A model generated the notes under the pieces. The model made no database searches, was not told the origin of the DNA, and saw nothing but the letters and a program-made list of their open reading frames with translations. From Byssochlamys sp. IMV 00236 (taxonomy: Eukaryota > Ascomycota > Eurotiomycetes > Eurotiales > Thermoascaceae), in the NCBI GenBank assembly GCA_001931875.2, contig MSJH02000376.1, positions 1 to 34,581 on the forward strand: a DNA stretch of 34,581 bases, written 5' to 3'. Both the position numbers and the translations under genes were made by a program. Shown here piece by piece: positions 1-17,168 of this stretch. How positions within the stretch are numbered: position 1 is the stretch's first letter; every line of letters begins with the position of its first letter.

Positions 1-783
1 CCCTTTTTTTTTTTTTTTTTTTTTTTTATTTGTGTATAAAGTAATTAAAACCCATTGTATTCCGTAATACACTTGAATTGATAAAGCAACACAAAATAAG
101 CATATAAAAAAAACTACAGACTTGCTTTCATTATTTAAGCTCACATAAAAGAAAGGCCTTGTCTGCGTACAATAATAATTGATTTATTTCAAATACTTTA
201 TAGATAATCAGAAAAGCAAGAGGGAAAAAAAAAAGATGATCTAAATAATGTATATATTTTACTGACGCTTGTGTCTTTGTTTACATTGGTTAACTTGTTT
301 TTGCAAATAAGCAAAAATATTATATGAAATATTATTTATATTTATTTTGCAAGTTGAAATCTGCAAGCAGTGTTTCTTTTTAACTTGATTTTATTTCATT
401 TATGTACACATGAATTTATTTAAAAGCAAGCCTAAAAGAAATAAACACTATAAAAAATCACTTCCTATCAATATTACTTTGCTCATTGCTCTTGTTTTGC
501 TGCGTGTTAAATTGCCTTTGCTTTTTATGATTGCTTTATATCTTAAAAATAAATGCATGCAAATGGATTGTATTGGAGGGGAGTAAGCCTTCTTTTTGTG
601 ATTTAAGATCAAGTCCCAGCTTGTCTTTCAATGTCTAAGCGTTTAATGATCATTGGTTGACACCATTGGAATCGGCATTTTAAACTTTCGTGGCTTATAC
701 AATTGCAAACTTTTTTTTTTTATTGCGGCAGTAAGCTGGGAAGTAGTAAAGCCTCCTCTTTTTCGCTTTAGTCGATTTTAAAA
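1..783. other. AT-rich stretch without a recognised gene
   Basis: The window opens with a poly-T run (about 5-27), followed by AT-rich sequence with no open frame of useful length on either strand. I see no tRNA-like or other RNA structure. The last 100 bases before RPL19 are likely its promoter and 5' leader, including a CTTTTTCGCTTTAG stretch near 757. The rest may be the 3' flank of a gene outside the window. Confidence 0.5.
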
Positions 784-1458
784 ATGTAATTGTCAACATC
801 CAATGTCGAAGAAAGAAAGAGCAAAAGGAGAAAGAAACTTATACATATTCCAATAGGGTCAGTTTAGTTGTCCAAAAGCGTCTTGCTGCTTCCGTCCTCA
901 AGTGTGGTAAGAGAAAGATCTGGCTCGACCCCAATGAAGTCAATGAAATCTCCAACGCCAACTCTCGTAAGTTTTGTTATTCCAAAGAGATATATATATG
1001 TAACCATATTTTATAAAGGTGCCAACATCCGTAAGCTCGTCAAGGATGGTTTGATCATTCGCAAGCCTCAAATCTCTCAATCTCGCTTCCGTGTCCTCGA
1101 ACGTGCTGCTGCCAAGCGCAACGGTCGTCACATGGGTTACGGTAAGAGAAAGGGTACTGCCGATGCCCGTATGTCCAGCCAAGTTATCTGGATGCGCCGT
1201 ATGCGTGTCCTCCGTCGTCTCTTGGCCAAGTACAGAGAAGCTGGCAAGATCGACAAGCACTTGTACCACCAACTCTACCTCAAGTCCAAGGGTAACGGTT
1301 TCAAGAACAAGCGTGTCTTGATGGAACACATCCACAAGGCTAAGGCTGAAAAGGTTCGTGCCAAGACTCTCGCTGAACAAGCTGATGTCCTCCGTGCTAA
1401 GAACAAGGCTCTCCGTGAACGTCGTGCCAACAAGAAGAACGAAAAGGTTGAAGCCTAA
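784..1458 (+). CDS. RPL19: 60S ribosomal protein L19 (eL19)
   Basis: Structural protein of the large cytosolic ribosomal subunit. Three exons: 784-785, 857-966 and 1019-1458, giving 183 residues, close to the usual size for fungal L19. The start codon itself is split: AT lies in exon 1 and G in exon 2 (AT|gtaatt...caatag|G). Translation then begins [20 protein letters not shown], which matches the conserved L19 N-terminus. Later conserved blocks include [49 protein letters not shown] and the basic C-terminal helix ending in NEKVEA. A second AT|GT at 803-806 could serve as an alternative first exon and would also split the ATG. Identity is very secure; the first exon is inferred from homology and splice signals. 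Confidence 0.95.
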
Positions 1459-1679
1459 ATTTCTTTTTTTTACACACAATAAATCTTCAAGATTGACCAG
1501 TAATTCCTAAAGCCAAGCTCTTTTTCTCCTTTCAGGGCAACACACAACAGTTGTCCTTTTGTTATCAAGCAGAAAAAATTTTCGTGACTTGTTTTATTAT
1601 TTTTTTTTTTTTTCTTGTCTTATTACTAGACCGTTTTCAATTTTCTTTCTCTTTTTTACTTTAGTAGATAATTATTACT

Positions 1680-3140
1680 ATGAGTGTTCAAGGCTTTTGG
1701 GGTAAACTTTTATATGAAAAAAAGACAGAAAAGCCATTAACTCATGCTTACTGTTTTTTTACATGTAAATAGGTCTTCAGTTAGTACCTGGCAAGACATA
1801 CAGTCAAGTTGTAGCAGCTCCTTTCCGCATTTCTATGGTAATTTACTTTTCCATTTTACATGCATGTTTATATTCAATATCAACTTAGGCTTCACTTACT
1901 GTTGATGCTGATGGAAACAAGCGCACGTCCGTCTCTGTTCTTATCGATAATAAAGAGTTTGTTCTTTGTACTTTAGTTCCCAACAAGGTATGGACAAAAA
2001 AACAAGCAAAACAAGCATATGTTTATATTCTTTATATAGATCGAGCAACAACCTTTAGACATTACCTTTGTTGAAGGTGAAGAAGTTACTTTCTCTGCCA
2101 AGGGTTCAAATGCTGTCCATCTTACTGGTAACTATGTATTCCACGATGATGATGAGGGAGATATGGGCTCAATGGGTGAAGAGTCTGAGGAAGAGGATAA
2201 TGTTGAAGAATTCTTAAAGTAAGGCGTTTATAAAATATCGAGTTGAAAAACCTAACAAACATTGTAGGAAGCTTCCTCCTAACGCCACTAAGGAAGATAT
2301 CAGTAAGTCTTTTTCTAATAATGTATGTATGTTGACTAACATGTTGTTTTAGACAAAGCTTTGATTGCTTCTATTAATGGAGGTATGGATGAGTCTGATG
2401 AGGAAATTGATTCTGATGAAGCTATGGGTGAAAATGACTCTGAAGAAGAAGAATCTGAAGAAGAATCTGAAGATGACGACGACTACGAAGAAGAGGAAGA
2501 GAAGCCTGCTGTCAACAAGAAGCGTCCTGCTGAGGATACCAAGACGCCTCCTACCAAGAAGCAAAAGGCTGCTGAACAGGCCAAGAAGCCTGAAACCAAG
2601 AAGCCTGAAGCTAAGAAGGAAGAACCCAAGAAAGAACAGGCCAAGAAGAAGGAAGAGCCCAAGAAGAAGGAAGAACCCAAGAAGAAGGAGGAACAAAAGA
2701 AAGAGCAAGCCAAGAAGGAGGAGCCCAAGAAAAAGGAAGAACCTAAGAAGAAAGAAGAACCTAAGAAGAAGGAGGAACAAAAGAAGGAAGAGCCCAAGAA
2801 GAAGGTTACAAAGCTTCCTAATGGCCTCATTATTGAAGATATCAAGGTTGGTGAAGGTGCTTCCTGTAAATCTGGTCAAAGAGTTGGCATGCGCTATATC
2901 GGTAAGCTCACAAACGGCAAGGTCTTTGACAAGAACGTTTCTGGTAAACCCTTCTCTTTCCTTTTGGGCCGCGGTGAAGTTATCAAGGGATGGGATCTTG
3001 GTATCGTTGGCATGAAGGCTGGTGGTGAACGTAGATTGACCATCCCCGCTCCATTAGCATACGGTAAGCGTGGTGCTCCTCCAGATATTCCCAAGAACGC
3101 CACTCTTGTTTTCGATGTCAAATTACTTACCATGAAATAA
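1680..3140 (+). CDS. FK506-binding nucleolar peptidyl-prolyl isomerase (Fpr3/Fpr4-like)
   Basis: A peptidyl-prolyl cis-trans isomerase of the nuclear FKBP class; yeast Fpr3/Fpr4 act in the nucleolus and on histone/chromatin substrates. Six exons: 1680-1701, 1773-1837, 1889-1987, 2040-2218, 2268-2302 and 2353-3140, giving 395 residues. Residues 1-100 form the nucleoplasmin-like N-domain (begins [15 protein letters not shown]). An acidic Glu/Asp/Ser tract covers about 147-183, with a basic patch [11 protein letters not shown] next to it that could act as an NLS. A long low-complexity Lys/Glu/Pro repeat (KKEEP units) runs about 205-284. The FKBP domain fills 285-395 with [36 protein letters not shown] and the C-terminal FDVKLL strand. 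The gene ends tail to tail with RPL27, 369 bases away. Confident on family; Fpr3 versus Fpr4 cannot be separated here. Confidence 0.95.
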
Positions 3141-3509
3141 TCTGTCTCTCCCCTGCATTGTTGTTATCTTTTCCCAAATTGTTTTATATCAGTTATTACA
3201 CTTGTCAATAAAAAATAAGAACTCATCTTGGTTTAGAAAGACGCGTCCTTAAATAGACTGCAGGAATATAGATGACTGAAAATGATGCGTCATCAATGGA
3301 ACCTTACTACATGCACATTCACAAATAAGAATAGAACCTAAAACAAAAATGCAACTCTGTCAGGATATCAAAAGTGCAATCTTTCGTTTTCGCTTTATGA
3401 CAGTGTCGAATTAAGACATCAATGTGTAACGTTAAATGCGTCTCTTTTTGTTGGCTGCATTATGCAAGGTAGCTACACTTTATTTCATCAGCGTATGTGA
3501 TCAACAAAC
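3141..3509. other. Convergent intergenic region between the FKBP gene and RPL27
   Basis: This should hold the two 3' UTRs; CAATAAAAAATAAG near 3205 is a likely polyadenylation region for the FKBP gene. A perfect ACGCGT lies at 3241 and a short inverted TGATG/CATCA pair around 3283-3295. I see no RNA gene. Confidence 0.4.
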
Positions 3510-4180
3510 TTAGAATCTGAGCTTGCTGAAGAACCACTTGTTCTTGCCGGTTTGGTAGCGTTCTTCAAAGAGCTTCTTGATGAGCTAGAATAGAGAGATG
3601 TAAGAACACTCAATTTTTTATATTTACTCTTTTTAACGTTACCTTCTTTGCATCTTCACGTTGAGAAGGTTCCTTGAAGGTGTCAGAGGAAATGGTTCCC
3701 TTGATTTGTTCCAATTCCAAACCATAACTAAAAACATGTTGGTATCACTAATGTCAACAATGTCTATATAATTACCGAGTGGGCATCATGTGGTTGTAGT
3801 TGACAATCTTGACGAAAGGCTTAACCTTGGAGCGCTTGGCAACCTTCTTTTGACCCATCTTCTTGGTGACCTTGAGAGGAGTGCGTTCGACACCAGCGAC
3901 AACGGCGTAACCATATGGTCTTTCCTTGGTTCCTTCATCGTGGTCTATACACACATGTTGAATAATCTCGATATTGGGCATTGTATTATTTCTAAATCTT
4001 ACTGCGAACAACGACTGCCTTCTTACCGGCATAGCGACCTTGTAAGATGACAACAACCTAATTTCATAATTAATTCTCTGCCTTTTTTTTTTTTTGAAAA
4101 AGGGAATGGATTCATTCTATCTGCATCCATCCATCCTTGTCGAAAGCACGTACTTTACCAGCCTTGATGAATTTGACCAT
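3510..4180 (-). CDS. RPL27: 60S ribosomal protein L27 (eL27)
   Basis: Large-subunit ribosomal protein. Minus-strand exons in transcript order: 4180-4154, 4057-4003, 3944-3776, 3727-3643 and 3584-3510. They join in frame to 136 residues, the exact usual length of eL27. The product starts [20 protein letters not shown] and keeps [47 protein letters not shown] and the C-terminal [13 protein letters not shown] block (here [14 protein letters not shown]). The first exon holds only nine codons. The start is 223 bases from the start of the next plus-strand gene, so the two probably share a divergent promoter region. Confidence 0.97.
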
Positions 4181-4403
4181 GTTGGTTAGTGATATGTAGA
4201 GGAAGAGAAGGGAATCTGAGTTTCATCCATTTCTTCTAATACAGCACTCTGCTTTGGTTGGGCACTTCTGCACTTTTCTTCTCTCTTTGTCTCCTTCCAC
4301 CCTCCAACCCACACCTACCGGAGTTTAAATAGAGCGAATGAGATTTTGAGAAACTGCAGTTGCCGCACAAAGGGACATTCTTTCTCTTTCTTTTTTATTT
4401 TTT

Positions 4404-5643
4404 ATGAGTGAAAAGAAACGTTCCTTATCATTTGAAAATGAAGATCCGAAGCGACAACGAAGGTTTACACTAGACGTTGCTGCAGATAATCAATTCTTGC
4501 TTGAAGATTATTTTTCATTGGCTATTGTCCTTTTGGATCCAACAAAGATATTTATATTTAAAGAAAGAAAAGATGAGTATATCCATATGCTGGCTAAACA
4601 TGCAGCTAAACTTGCTCATGGCAATCTCTTGAATACAATTGAAAGAATACTGTGCTTGGTTGATAGCAATACGTCAGATCAAGAGCTGGATTTATTGCTC
4701 ACCAAAGTGGAAAATATAGATAAAGAACGAGAATATGCGTTCATTACTTGCACCATACAGTGTCTAAAAGTATAAAGTGTCTCTATGTGCGACTATATAG
4801 TAACTTGCATTTTCTTAGAATAAGACGTCAAGAATAGATGACATTATACGATCACGGCTTGACAGCAGATCGTTGTTACAGCAAGTGCTATTTTATGATG
4901 TTCGATTTGCAAGATTACTACCTTTATTTCATGTTTTATTTAACCATGATTCCAGTATGATTACCACTCCTTCATATGAGGTATTTCTATTCTATATCCT
5001 GATAAAATTGTCGTGTCTCCATGTGTGTATGTGTGTTTTTATAATGACATATTACTATATATATACAGAATGGATCATCTGCAAGCTATAAAAGCTCTTC
5101 CATGATTGGCACTATTGCAAATCCACAGGGTACCTTTTCATATTCATCCTCTTTTGATGATTTTATATCTAGAATACCTGATACAAACTATGATGAACCA
5201 CATGATATGCAAGAGTTTAGTATCATAAGTGCTACTATGGACAGTGATGACAATATCACGGATGACACTACTACACAAAAAGAATCTAGACAAGAATTTA
5301 GTGTAGCAGAAAACGAAAAGACGACTCTATATTATAATGACTTGATATTAGACGAAATAAAGGTTGGAGAGAATGTACTAGATGACTCTGTGAAGGCAAG
5401 CATCATTCAGCATCTAAAGACAAACAAGCCAAATGTTTGGGAAAAGATTGTAAATTATGAGGTAAAAAAAAAAACAAATCAGTCTTTTCCAGCCCACTGG
5501 TTGATCCTTCCTGTTTTTAATAGCCTGTGGATATTGATGAATGCTATGAAGGCTTAGAATATAAAAAGGGTGTCCTGAGAGCCTTTCTGGATGAATTTGT
5601 AAATTGTGTGACACGGATGTTTATGCAGTCTAAACAAAACTAA
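4404..5643 (+). CDS. Hypothetical protein, 346 residues, function unknown
   Basis: Four exons (4404-4769, 4819-4980, 5069-5461, 5524-5643), all separated by phase-0 introns with clear GT-AG ends, join to an uninterrupted 346-residue frame ending in CMQSK-type sequence and TAA. I do not recognise the family. The N-terminus is short and basic (MSEKKRSLSFENEDPKRQRR) and could act as a nuclear localisation signal. Residues about 20-180 look mostly helical with leucine-rich stretches (LLEDYFSLAIVLLDP, HMLAKHAAKLAHGNLLNTIERILCL). The middle (about 190-270) is rich in Ser, Thr and Asp and probably disordered. No membrane segment or catalytic motif is visible. It is divergent from RPL27 across 223 bases. 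Four consistent splice joins make a real gene likely, despite no assigned function. Confidence 0.75.
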
Positions 5644-6717
5644 AATGTGTTGTTAGGGTTGTTTGAAGTAAAAATAAAATCAAACTCAGCTAAAGTTGAG
5701 CTTTGTTTCTTGTTTATAAAGTAGTGCTTCAGGAGAGGGTCTTGTAGTTGTCTATCAAATAACATCTAGCTTCTTTTTATTAGCATGGCAATGTTTGGCA
5801 GATTCTTTATTATTATTCTTTGGGATATTAAGTGAAACTAAGCAGTTCATGCGCATTTGGCATATTCAACAGTATCATTTTAAATATATCTTTATTCAGA
5901 TTATAGTTATCTGCCTTTTGTAGCATAATATCTGTCAACGTCTATCGTAAACCCTCGATCTAGTCCTCAAAAATTTACCCAAGCAGCAGCAGAAAAGCAC
6001 ACATATCAATGTAGAGTTGGCATTGATATATATCTTATATAGGAAACTTAAGTCAAAAGAAGTAACTTTTAAAGAGAAGACGCACTGAATGAAATAAATG
6101 ACCACACGTTTTTTTTTACTATTGTGCATTAAGCTGGTTTCTGTAAGACCTCAGCAGGTAACTCTTTTTATTTTGATACGCCAAGGTTAGTCAGTTAATA
6201 ATGTTGTTAATTACAGTTATTTATAAAATAGCTTTTTATCACATATGGATCTTGTTGCCGTAGTAGCAGCTTAAAGTATAATAAAAGTAAAAGATAGTAG
6301 ATATGTAAAAACAATTGTTACATATGCCACAGGTCTCTCGAAGCTGCGGCTTTGGAACAACCGTTACTTTTCAATAGAAAATTGACGATACCCTCATTCA
6401 ATAGCATCTAATATTAAAGTGGAGTCAACGTGTTTTTATCCTATTCGCTTATTCCTCAATGGCTATATTGAATCAAAAGACTGGCAGCAGATTATCCATT
6501 TTAACACTCAGGGCAACTTTATATCATCTCTCCTTTTAAAACAAAATGAGTACTATTGGACGATGCCTATGTTTTGTTGAAAGATTACTTTATTAATTTG
6601 TAGAACATTCGATCAGTTCTGCCCTTAATTTTGCGTGTTTAACAATTCCCGCAAATCAATAAATAAAACGTTGTTACTGAGATTTAATTCATTACTTTTC
6701 TTTCTCTTTTTTACAAA
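5644..6717. other. Intergenic region, no gene recognised
   Basis: About 1.07 kb of AT-rich DNA. Short open frames exist (for example minus 5935-6129) but none has splice logic, codon bias or family resemblance. A small hairpin-like CTCAGCTAAAGTTGAG at about 5686 could be part of the 3' end of the upstream gene. The last 150 bases, pyrimidine-rich just before 6718, are probably the PDI promoter and leader. Confidence 0.4.
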
Positions 6718-8150
6718 ATGAAGCTTCCTACTATTGCCTTATTAACTGTTTGTTCTCAAATCGCGTTATCTCAAGCCCTGTATACGTCCAAGGACGATGT
6801 AAACTTACTAACACCACAAACATTTGGCCCTGCCGTGATGGATACGAATGTAACCCTATTTTTGTTTTCTTTTAAAAAACAAACTAACCAGTCACCATAG
6901 CAACTGGTTGCCGTTGAGTTTTACGCACCATGGTGTGGTCACTGCCAACGACTCGCACCCGAGTGGAAAAAGGCAGCAACGAATCTGAAAGGACTTGTCT
7001 CGGTCAATGCAGTTGATTGCGATGTAGAAGCCAACAAACCACTCTGTGCGACTTATGATATCAAAGGATTTCCAACCATCAAAATATTCCCTCCTGAACT
7101 ACGAAAACATAAAAAGACAGGCAAGCTAAGCAAGGTGCCAACAGGTAGATGATGATGATGTCTCCCCTTGTATTTTGTATTTAAAGGTTTTTCATTAGAC
7201 TACCAAGGACCACGAGATGCAAAATCTATTGTTGATTATTTATTATCTAATCAACCTTCGAACGTATTATTTGTCAAATGGAATGAAAAGGACGTTAAAT
7301 CGAAAAAGAGCATCACCTTGGATAATTTCTTATCTACACAGGTAAAAATGAAATCCTTGCGCGTGATTAGAAGAAGTAATAATATATATTTACAGAACGA
7401 AACATTACCCAAAGCATTATTATTCACCGACAAGCCTACAACCACGCCACTGTATAAGGCACTCTCTGTCGAATTTAAAGATCGTCTGCTAGTGGGCGAA
7501 GTGAAGCAATCCGAAAAGAATATTGTCAGTGAATTTAATATTCAATCTTTTCCTACTTTGGTTGTCATCTCCCCTGAATATGGCACGGTTCAATTCGAAG
7601 GCAAGTTGAAGAGAGACACTTTAAAATCCTTTTTGGAAAAGTACGCTCTGGAAAGCAAGACATCCGGGAATGATAGTAAAGGCAGCACTGAGAGCAGCCA
7701 ACCAAAGAAGACGGCAAAAGGTATACATATGCCCTTTGTATTACGTAATCTTATACATGTTCCATAGTGGAAGCTATTACAACGAATGATAGCCTAAAGC
7801 AACACTGCCTGAATACAAACCAGATCTGTGTGCTGGTCATTACGGACGAACAAGATAAGCAGGAAACGATTGATATATTAAACGCATTAAAAGACAAGAA
7901 TGACAAGTTCCAATATGGTTGGATGCATGCCAGTCAATCTGCGGATATTGTCAACACACTTCAACTGCCTCAAGATTATCCATCCTTATTCATCTTGCAT
8001 CCTTCAAAACGTGCGTTTAGAAATTACGTAGGCGCATTCGATGAAAACAAGATTCATCAATGGCTCAATCGTGTTAGCTCTGGTGCAGTTGATGCTTGGG
8101 CATACAGAGGTGATATTAAATTAATTGAAAGGCAACATGATGAGTTGTAA
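6718..8150 (+). CDS. ER protein disulfide isomerase, Mpd1/P5-like, with HDEL
   Basis: Oxidises or isomerises disulfides in proteins folding in the ER lumen. Exons: 6718-6849, 6901-7144, 7187-7341, 7396-7720 and 7768-8150, giving 412 residues. A signal peptide is visible at 1-20 ([20 protein letters not shown]). The first thioredoxin domain follows, with the active site APWCGHC (Cys56 and Cys59), then [16 protein letters not shown] with the cis-proline. A second thioredoxin-like unit contains [11 protein letters not shown] without a CxxC. After a Ser/Lys-rich linker (about 265-287) a third divergent fold contains [11 protein letters not shown], also without CxxC. The protein ends exactly in HDEL, the ER retrieval signal, which confirms the stop. 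Yeast Mpd1 is shorter (about 318 residues), so this copy has an extra C-terminal domain. Family is secure; the exact subfamily is inferred. Confidence 0.93.
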
Positions 8151-8298
8151 GCAATTGCATTATTCTAAAATAAGCTTTAAACAAATTCTGACCAATAAAA
8201 TTAAAGCAAGAAGAAAGTCTAAAAAAAATGGTCTACTTTATATTTTCCCTTTCTTTTCCTTTCTATTATTTTCTGTGTCTCTCTTTTTTTTTTTTTTT

Positions 8299-8322
8299 GT
8301 GTGCGTGTGTGCGTGTGTGTGT
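8299..8322. repeat. GT/GC-rich simple repeat after a poly-T run
   Basis: A T-run is followed by alternating purine-pyrimidine units (GTGTGCGTGTGTGCGTGTGT). It sits in the 208-base gap between the PDI and USP7 genes. Probably a neutral microsatellite; such tracts can adopt Z-DNA. Confidence 0.7.
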
Positions 8323-8358
8323 ACTTTATATTAATTAAAAGGAACCGATTAGAAAAAA

Positions 8359-12118
<3,760 letters not shown>

Positions 12119-12245
12119 ATAAAAAATAAATGACGCTTTTATTAAATAAGGAGTTGAAAAAAAAGAGAGAGAGAGAAGGAGGGGTTGATCTCAATGCAGT
12201 ATTGTCTATTAGTCATATTGAATGTGATATTTAATACATGTATAA

Positions 12246-13347
12246 ATGACCCTGAGAATCCATGGTAACTGCTTTAATAGATCATCAGGAGTAAATCATC
12301 ATAAATTAAAAGCAAACCTTTTTTTCTTTCCTTTTTTCTTTATTCTAACAATGTTTTTTTTTTGCATGATACAGACATTGATGAAAGATACAGGCAAGAG
12401 ATATCACAATTAGAGTTGAAAAATCAAGAATTACAAGAAATCATTCATGAATTGACCGCAAGACTTGATCATGTACAAAGAGATGTCCAACAAAGAGAAA
12501 GAAAGATGGCTCAAGAAATAGACAAATTAAAGTCACAGTGGCAATTAGACAGGAGACGATTACAAGAAGATCATGCTCATGAGCTGTTTATCATCAAAGA
12601 AGCTCATCAGGAAGAAAGAGATATGATACTGAAAGAGCTCCATGACCGTCTCACTTCTCCCACGATACCTTCGACTCGGGTACTGAGCAGTGCCAGCAGT
12701 AACAACAGTTGTCGTGCCCTAGGTTCGACATTGACGGATATACAACCATGCAATCGTTCTGAACGTCATCCATCGTGTTCTCAAGACAAGCTAATGTCCC
12801 CTTCATTTGCGTACGATTCGGATGGTCAAGAAACCATTGATATCAAACTTTCCCCAGATTTAGATTTGTGCAACAGTTCTACCGCATTGATCAAATGCGT
12901 CTATTCTTCCACAGATACCATTTCGACTGCCGACCCTTTATGCTCTTGTAAAGATGACAAGAGTATCGAAAGACATCAAGTCTTTACGCGTACAATGGTA
13001 GGTGATTGGATGTGGAAGTACACACGTCATAGATTAAGAAAGGAAAACAAGCATCAGCGATTCTTTTGGTTTCATCCCTATACCCAAATGCTTTACTGGA
13101 GTACAAACGAACCTGGAAATCAACAGAATGAAGCTATAAAAAATGGTAAAATTGTATATACATGTGTTTTCTATTTACTTATATCCTTATTATAGTTCGT
13201 GTTGTGTCATTTGAAGTCATACAAAATGAAGATGTACCAAGTATATCAATAAAGACTCCAAACCGATCCATGAAAATACAATGCCTTAATCGTAATTCTC
13301 ATTATGCATGGATAAGAACATTGTCCTGTATTTTTAGTCCAAAATAA
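12246..13347 (+). CDS. Coiled-coil protein with Mcp5/Num1-type PH domain
   Basis: Exons 12375-13145 and 13196-13347 are certain. I propose a short first exon 12246-12264 (MTLRIH plus one base), because the joint restores frame and the intron has a CTAAC branch-like site near its end; without it no ATG precedes the coiled coil. The model gives 313 residues. Residues about 10-98 are a charged heptad-type coiled coil. A Ser-rich linker follows. The C-terminal PH domain (about 214-313) has GDWMWKYTRHRL, RFFWFHPYTQMLYWST and WIRTL, the signature of the Num1/Mcp5 PH domain that binds PI(4,5)P2 at the cell cortex and anchors dynein or mitochondria. It is far shorter than Num1 or Mcp5. Role by homology only; the start is uncertain. 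Confidence 0.8.
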
Positions 13348-13366
13348 TAACAATAAACACTATTTT

Positions 13367-14130
13367 TTATAAATTGACAAGGTACTCTTTACGTTCAGCC
13401 AGACGGTACCATCGTTCGCGCCGTGTACGAGTCTTTGACCAGAATTTCCAGGTCCAGTCAGTGTATTGCCATCCTTCTTGTCCTCTTATCCATTCTGGAT
13501 CCGTCCATACCCAGGTGACATGTTTCTGTTGTTTGCCTATCCTTGTCGGTGGTGGCAATCTAAACGTATGAATTGAACAGGTTGGTTCCAAATGAATGTC
13601 TGTCCTATGTCCGACAATTATAAATATACAAAAAGAAAATAAGGGATTTTTAAAAATTACCATGCTGGAGGATCTTGTGGTAATAGGCAATGTCCCCAAC
13701 CGGTAGCAACCCACCATCGTTGATGATGGTATACTTCAAAGCAATAGTACGTCTGCTGTGATGAACGAGTGACAGTTTTGGTAGTCGGATTAGATAAGAG
13801 CACTTTAAGGATCGTTTGAACTCGTTGACTAGAAAGACACATGATGGCAAGGATAGTAAGCCCTATAGCCTGCTGTTGGACTATGGCCCATCCTATGCAT
13901 ACAAGTAATCCAGAAAATCCTGTTCTATCATCATGAATCAACTGGTGTATGTCGAATACATCATCCAGTAACCTGGACTTGTGAATTATGATACAGACAA
14001 CAATCAGGCTTTCGCAAAATCGATACCAAAGTATCCAAACGATAAAGACTAACAATGAATAATCGTGTTTCCATTGAAAAAGACGGCGGATTGATACTGT
14101 GTGAATGATATAGGATGAGTGCTTTTTCAT
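13367..14130 (-). CDS. Short dysferlin-domain membrane protein (Pex24/Pex30-like)
   Basis: Two minus-strand exons, 14130-13661 and 13604-13367, join to 235 residues. Two hydrophobic stretches (about 25-48 and 74-98) precede a dysferlin-type C-terminal half: YHHQRWWVATGWGHCLLP, then DPPAW|TD across the intron, FRLPPPT, WVWTDPEW, EGWQYTDWTWKFW and RRERWYRL. This W-rich pattern is characteristic of the peroxin 24/28-32 dysferlin domain, found in ER and peroxisomal membrane-shaping proteins. Those peroxins are usually 400-550 residues with a reticulon-like region, so this is a compact version. The stop is only 19 bases from the stop of the opposite PH gene, so the mature 3' UTRs must overlap. Family call is good; the organelle is inferred. 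Confidence 0.8.
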
Positions 14131-14269
14131 TGATAAAAAAGAAGAAAATACCTTAAAAGCTCATGTGAGATATATATATTGTTGTTATTGTTTTCTAAAC
14201 TAAACAGCAATTGTGTATATACACAAATACGCATAACTTCCCCTCCCCTTTTTTTTTGCAAGAAGGTTT

Positions 14270-14307
14270 ACGCGCGGAGACGCGAAAGTCAAGTCAATTG
14301 TGACTTG
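14270..14307 (+). promoter_or_regulatory. Paired MCB-like (ACGCG) elements and an inverted repeat in the MCM5 promoter
   Basis: ACGCG occurs at 14270-14274 and again at 14280-14284, where it continues as CGCGAAA (SCB/E2F-like). Directly after lies an 18-base inverted repeat, CAAGTCA-ATTG-TGACTTG (14290-14307). The group is about 75-113 bases upstream of the MCM5 ATG. MCB/E2F-type sites drive G1/S expression of MCM genes in yeasts; the assignment here is inference from motif and position. Confidence 0.55.
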
Positions 14308-14382
14308 CTCCAATTTTGGGGAAAAAAATTAACGTGTCGTTTTTGGCGTTCCTTTTTTTCATTATTATTAGTATTCTAAACC

Positions 14383-16976
<2,594 letters not shown>

Positions 16977-17168
16977 ACATTGTGTTGATTTTATTATTAC
17001 TAATTTTTTCTTTTTGTGTGTACATAACAAATAAACCCCTCTCTCTTTAATTACTAGGACATGTCTTGCAATCCTCTTGTTTCTTTTTATCAGAGTGACC
17101 CAGTGCTTTGTTTGGTGCGATGATATCACGTACACGTTGTTTCTATTGTCATATTAAAATATAGTCTT

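Noticed and set aside
940..1479. 179-codon minus-strand frame opposite RPL19
   Set aside because: Antisense of a strongly codon-biased ribosomal gene; such genes often leave the opposite frame open.
2349..2879. Long minus-strand open frames opposite the FKBP gene (Leu/Phe- or Ser/Phe-rich)
   Set aside because: They are the mirror of the Lys/Glu repeat (AAG/GAA codons); low-complexity shadows without splice or homology support.
3283..3295. TGATG...CATCA, considered as a C/D box snoRNA start or bZIP palindrome
   Set aside because: No matching D box or terminal stem at proper spacing, and the arms are only five bases.
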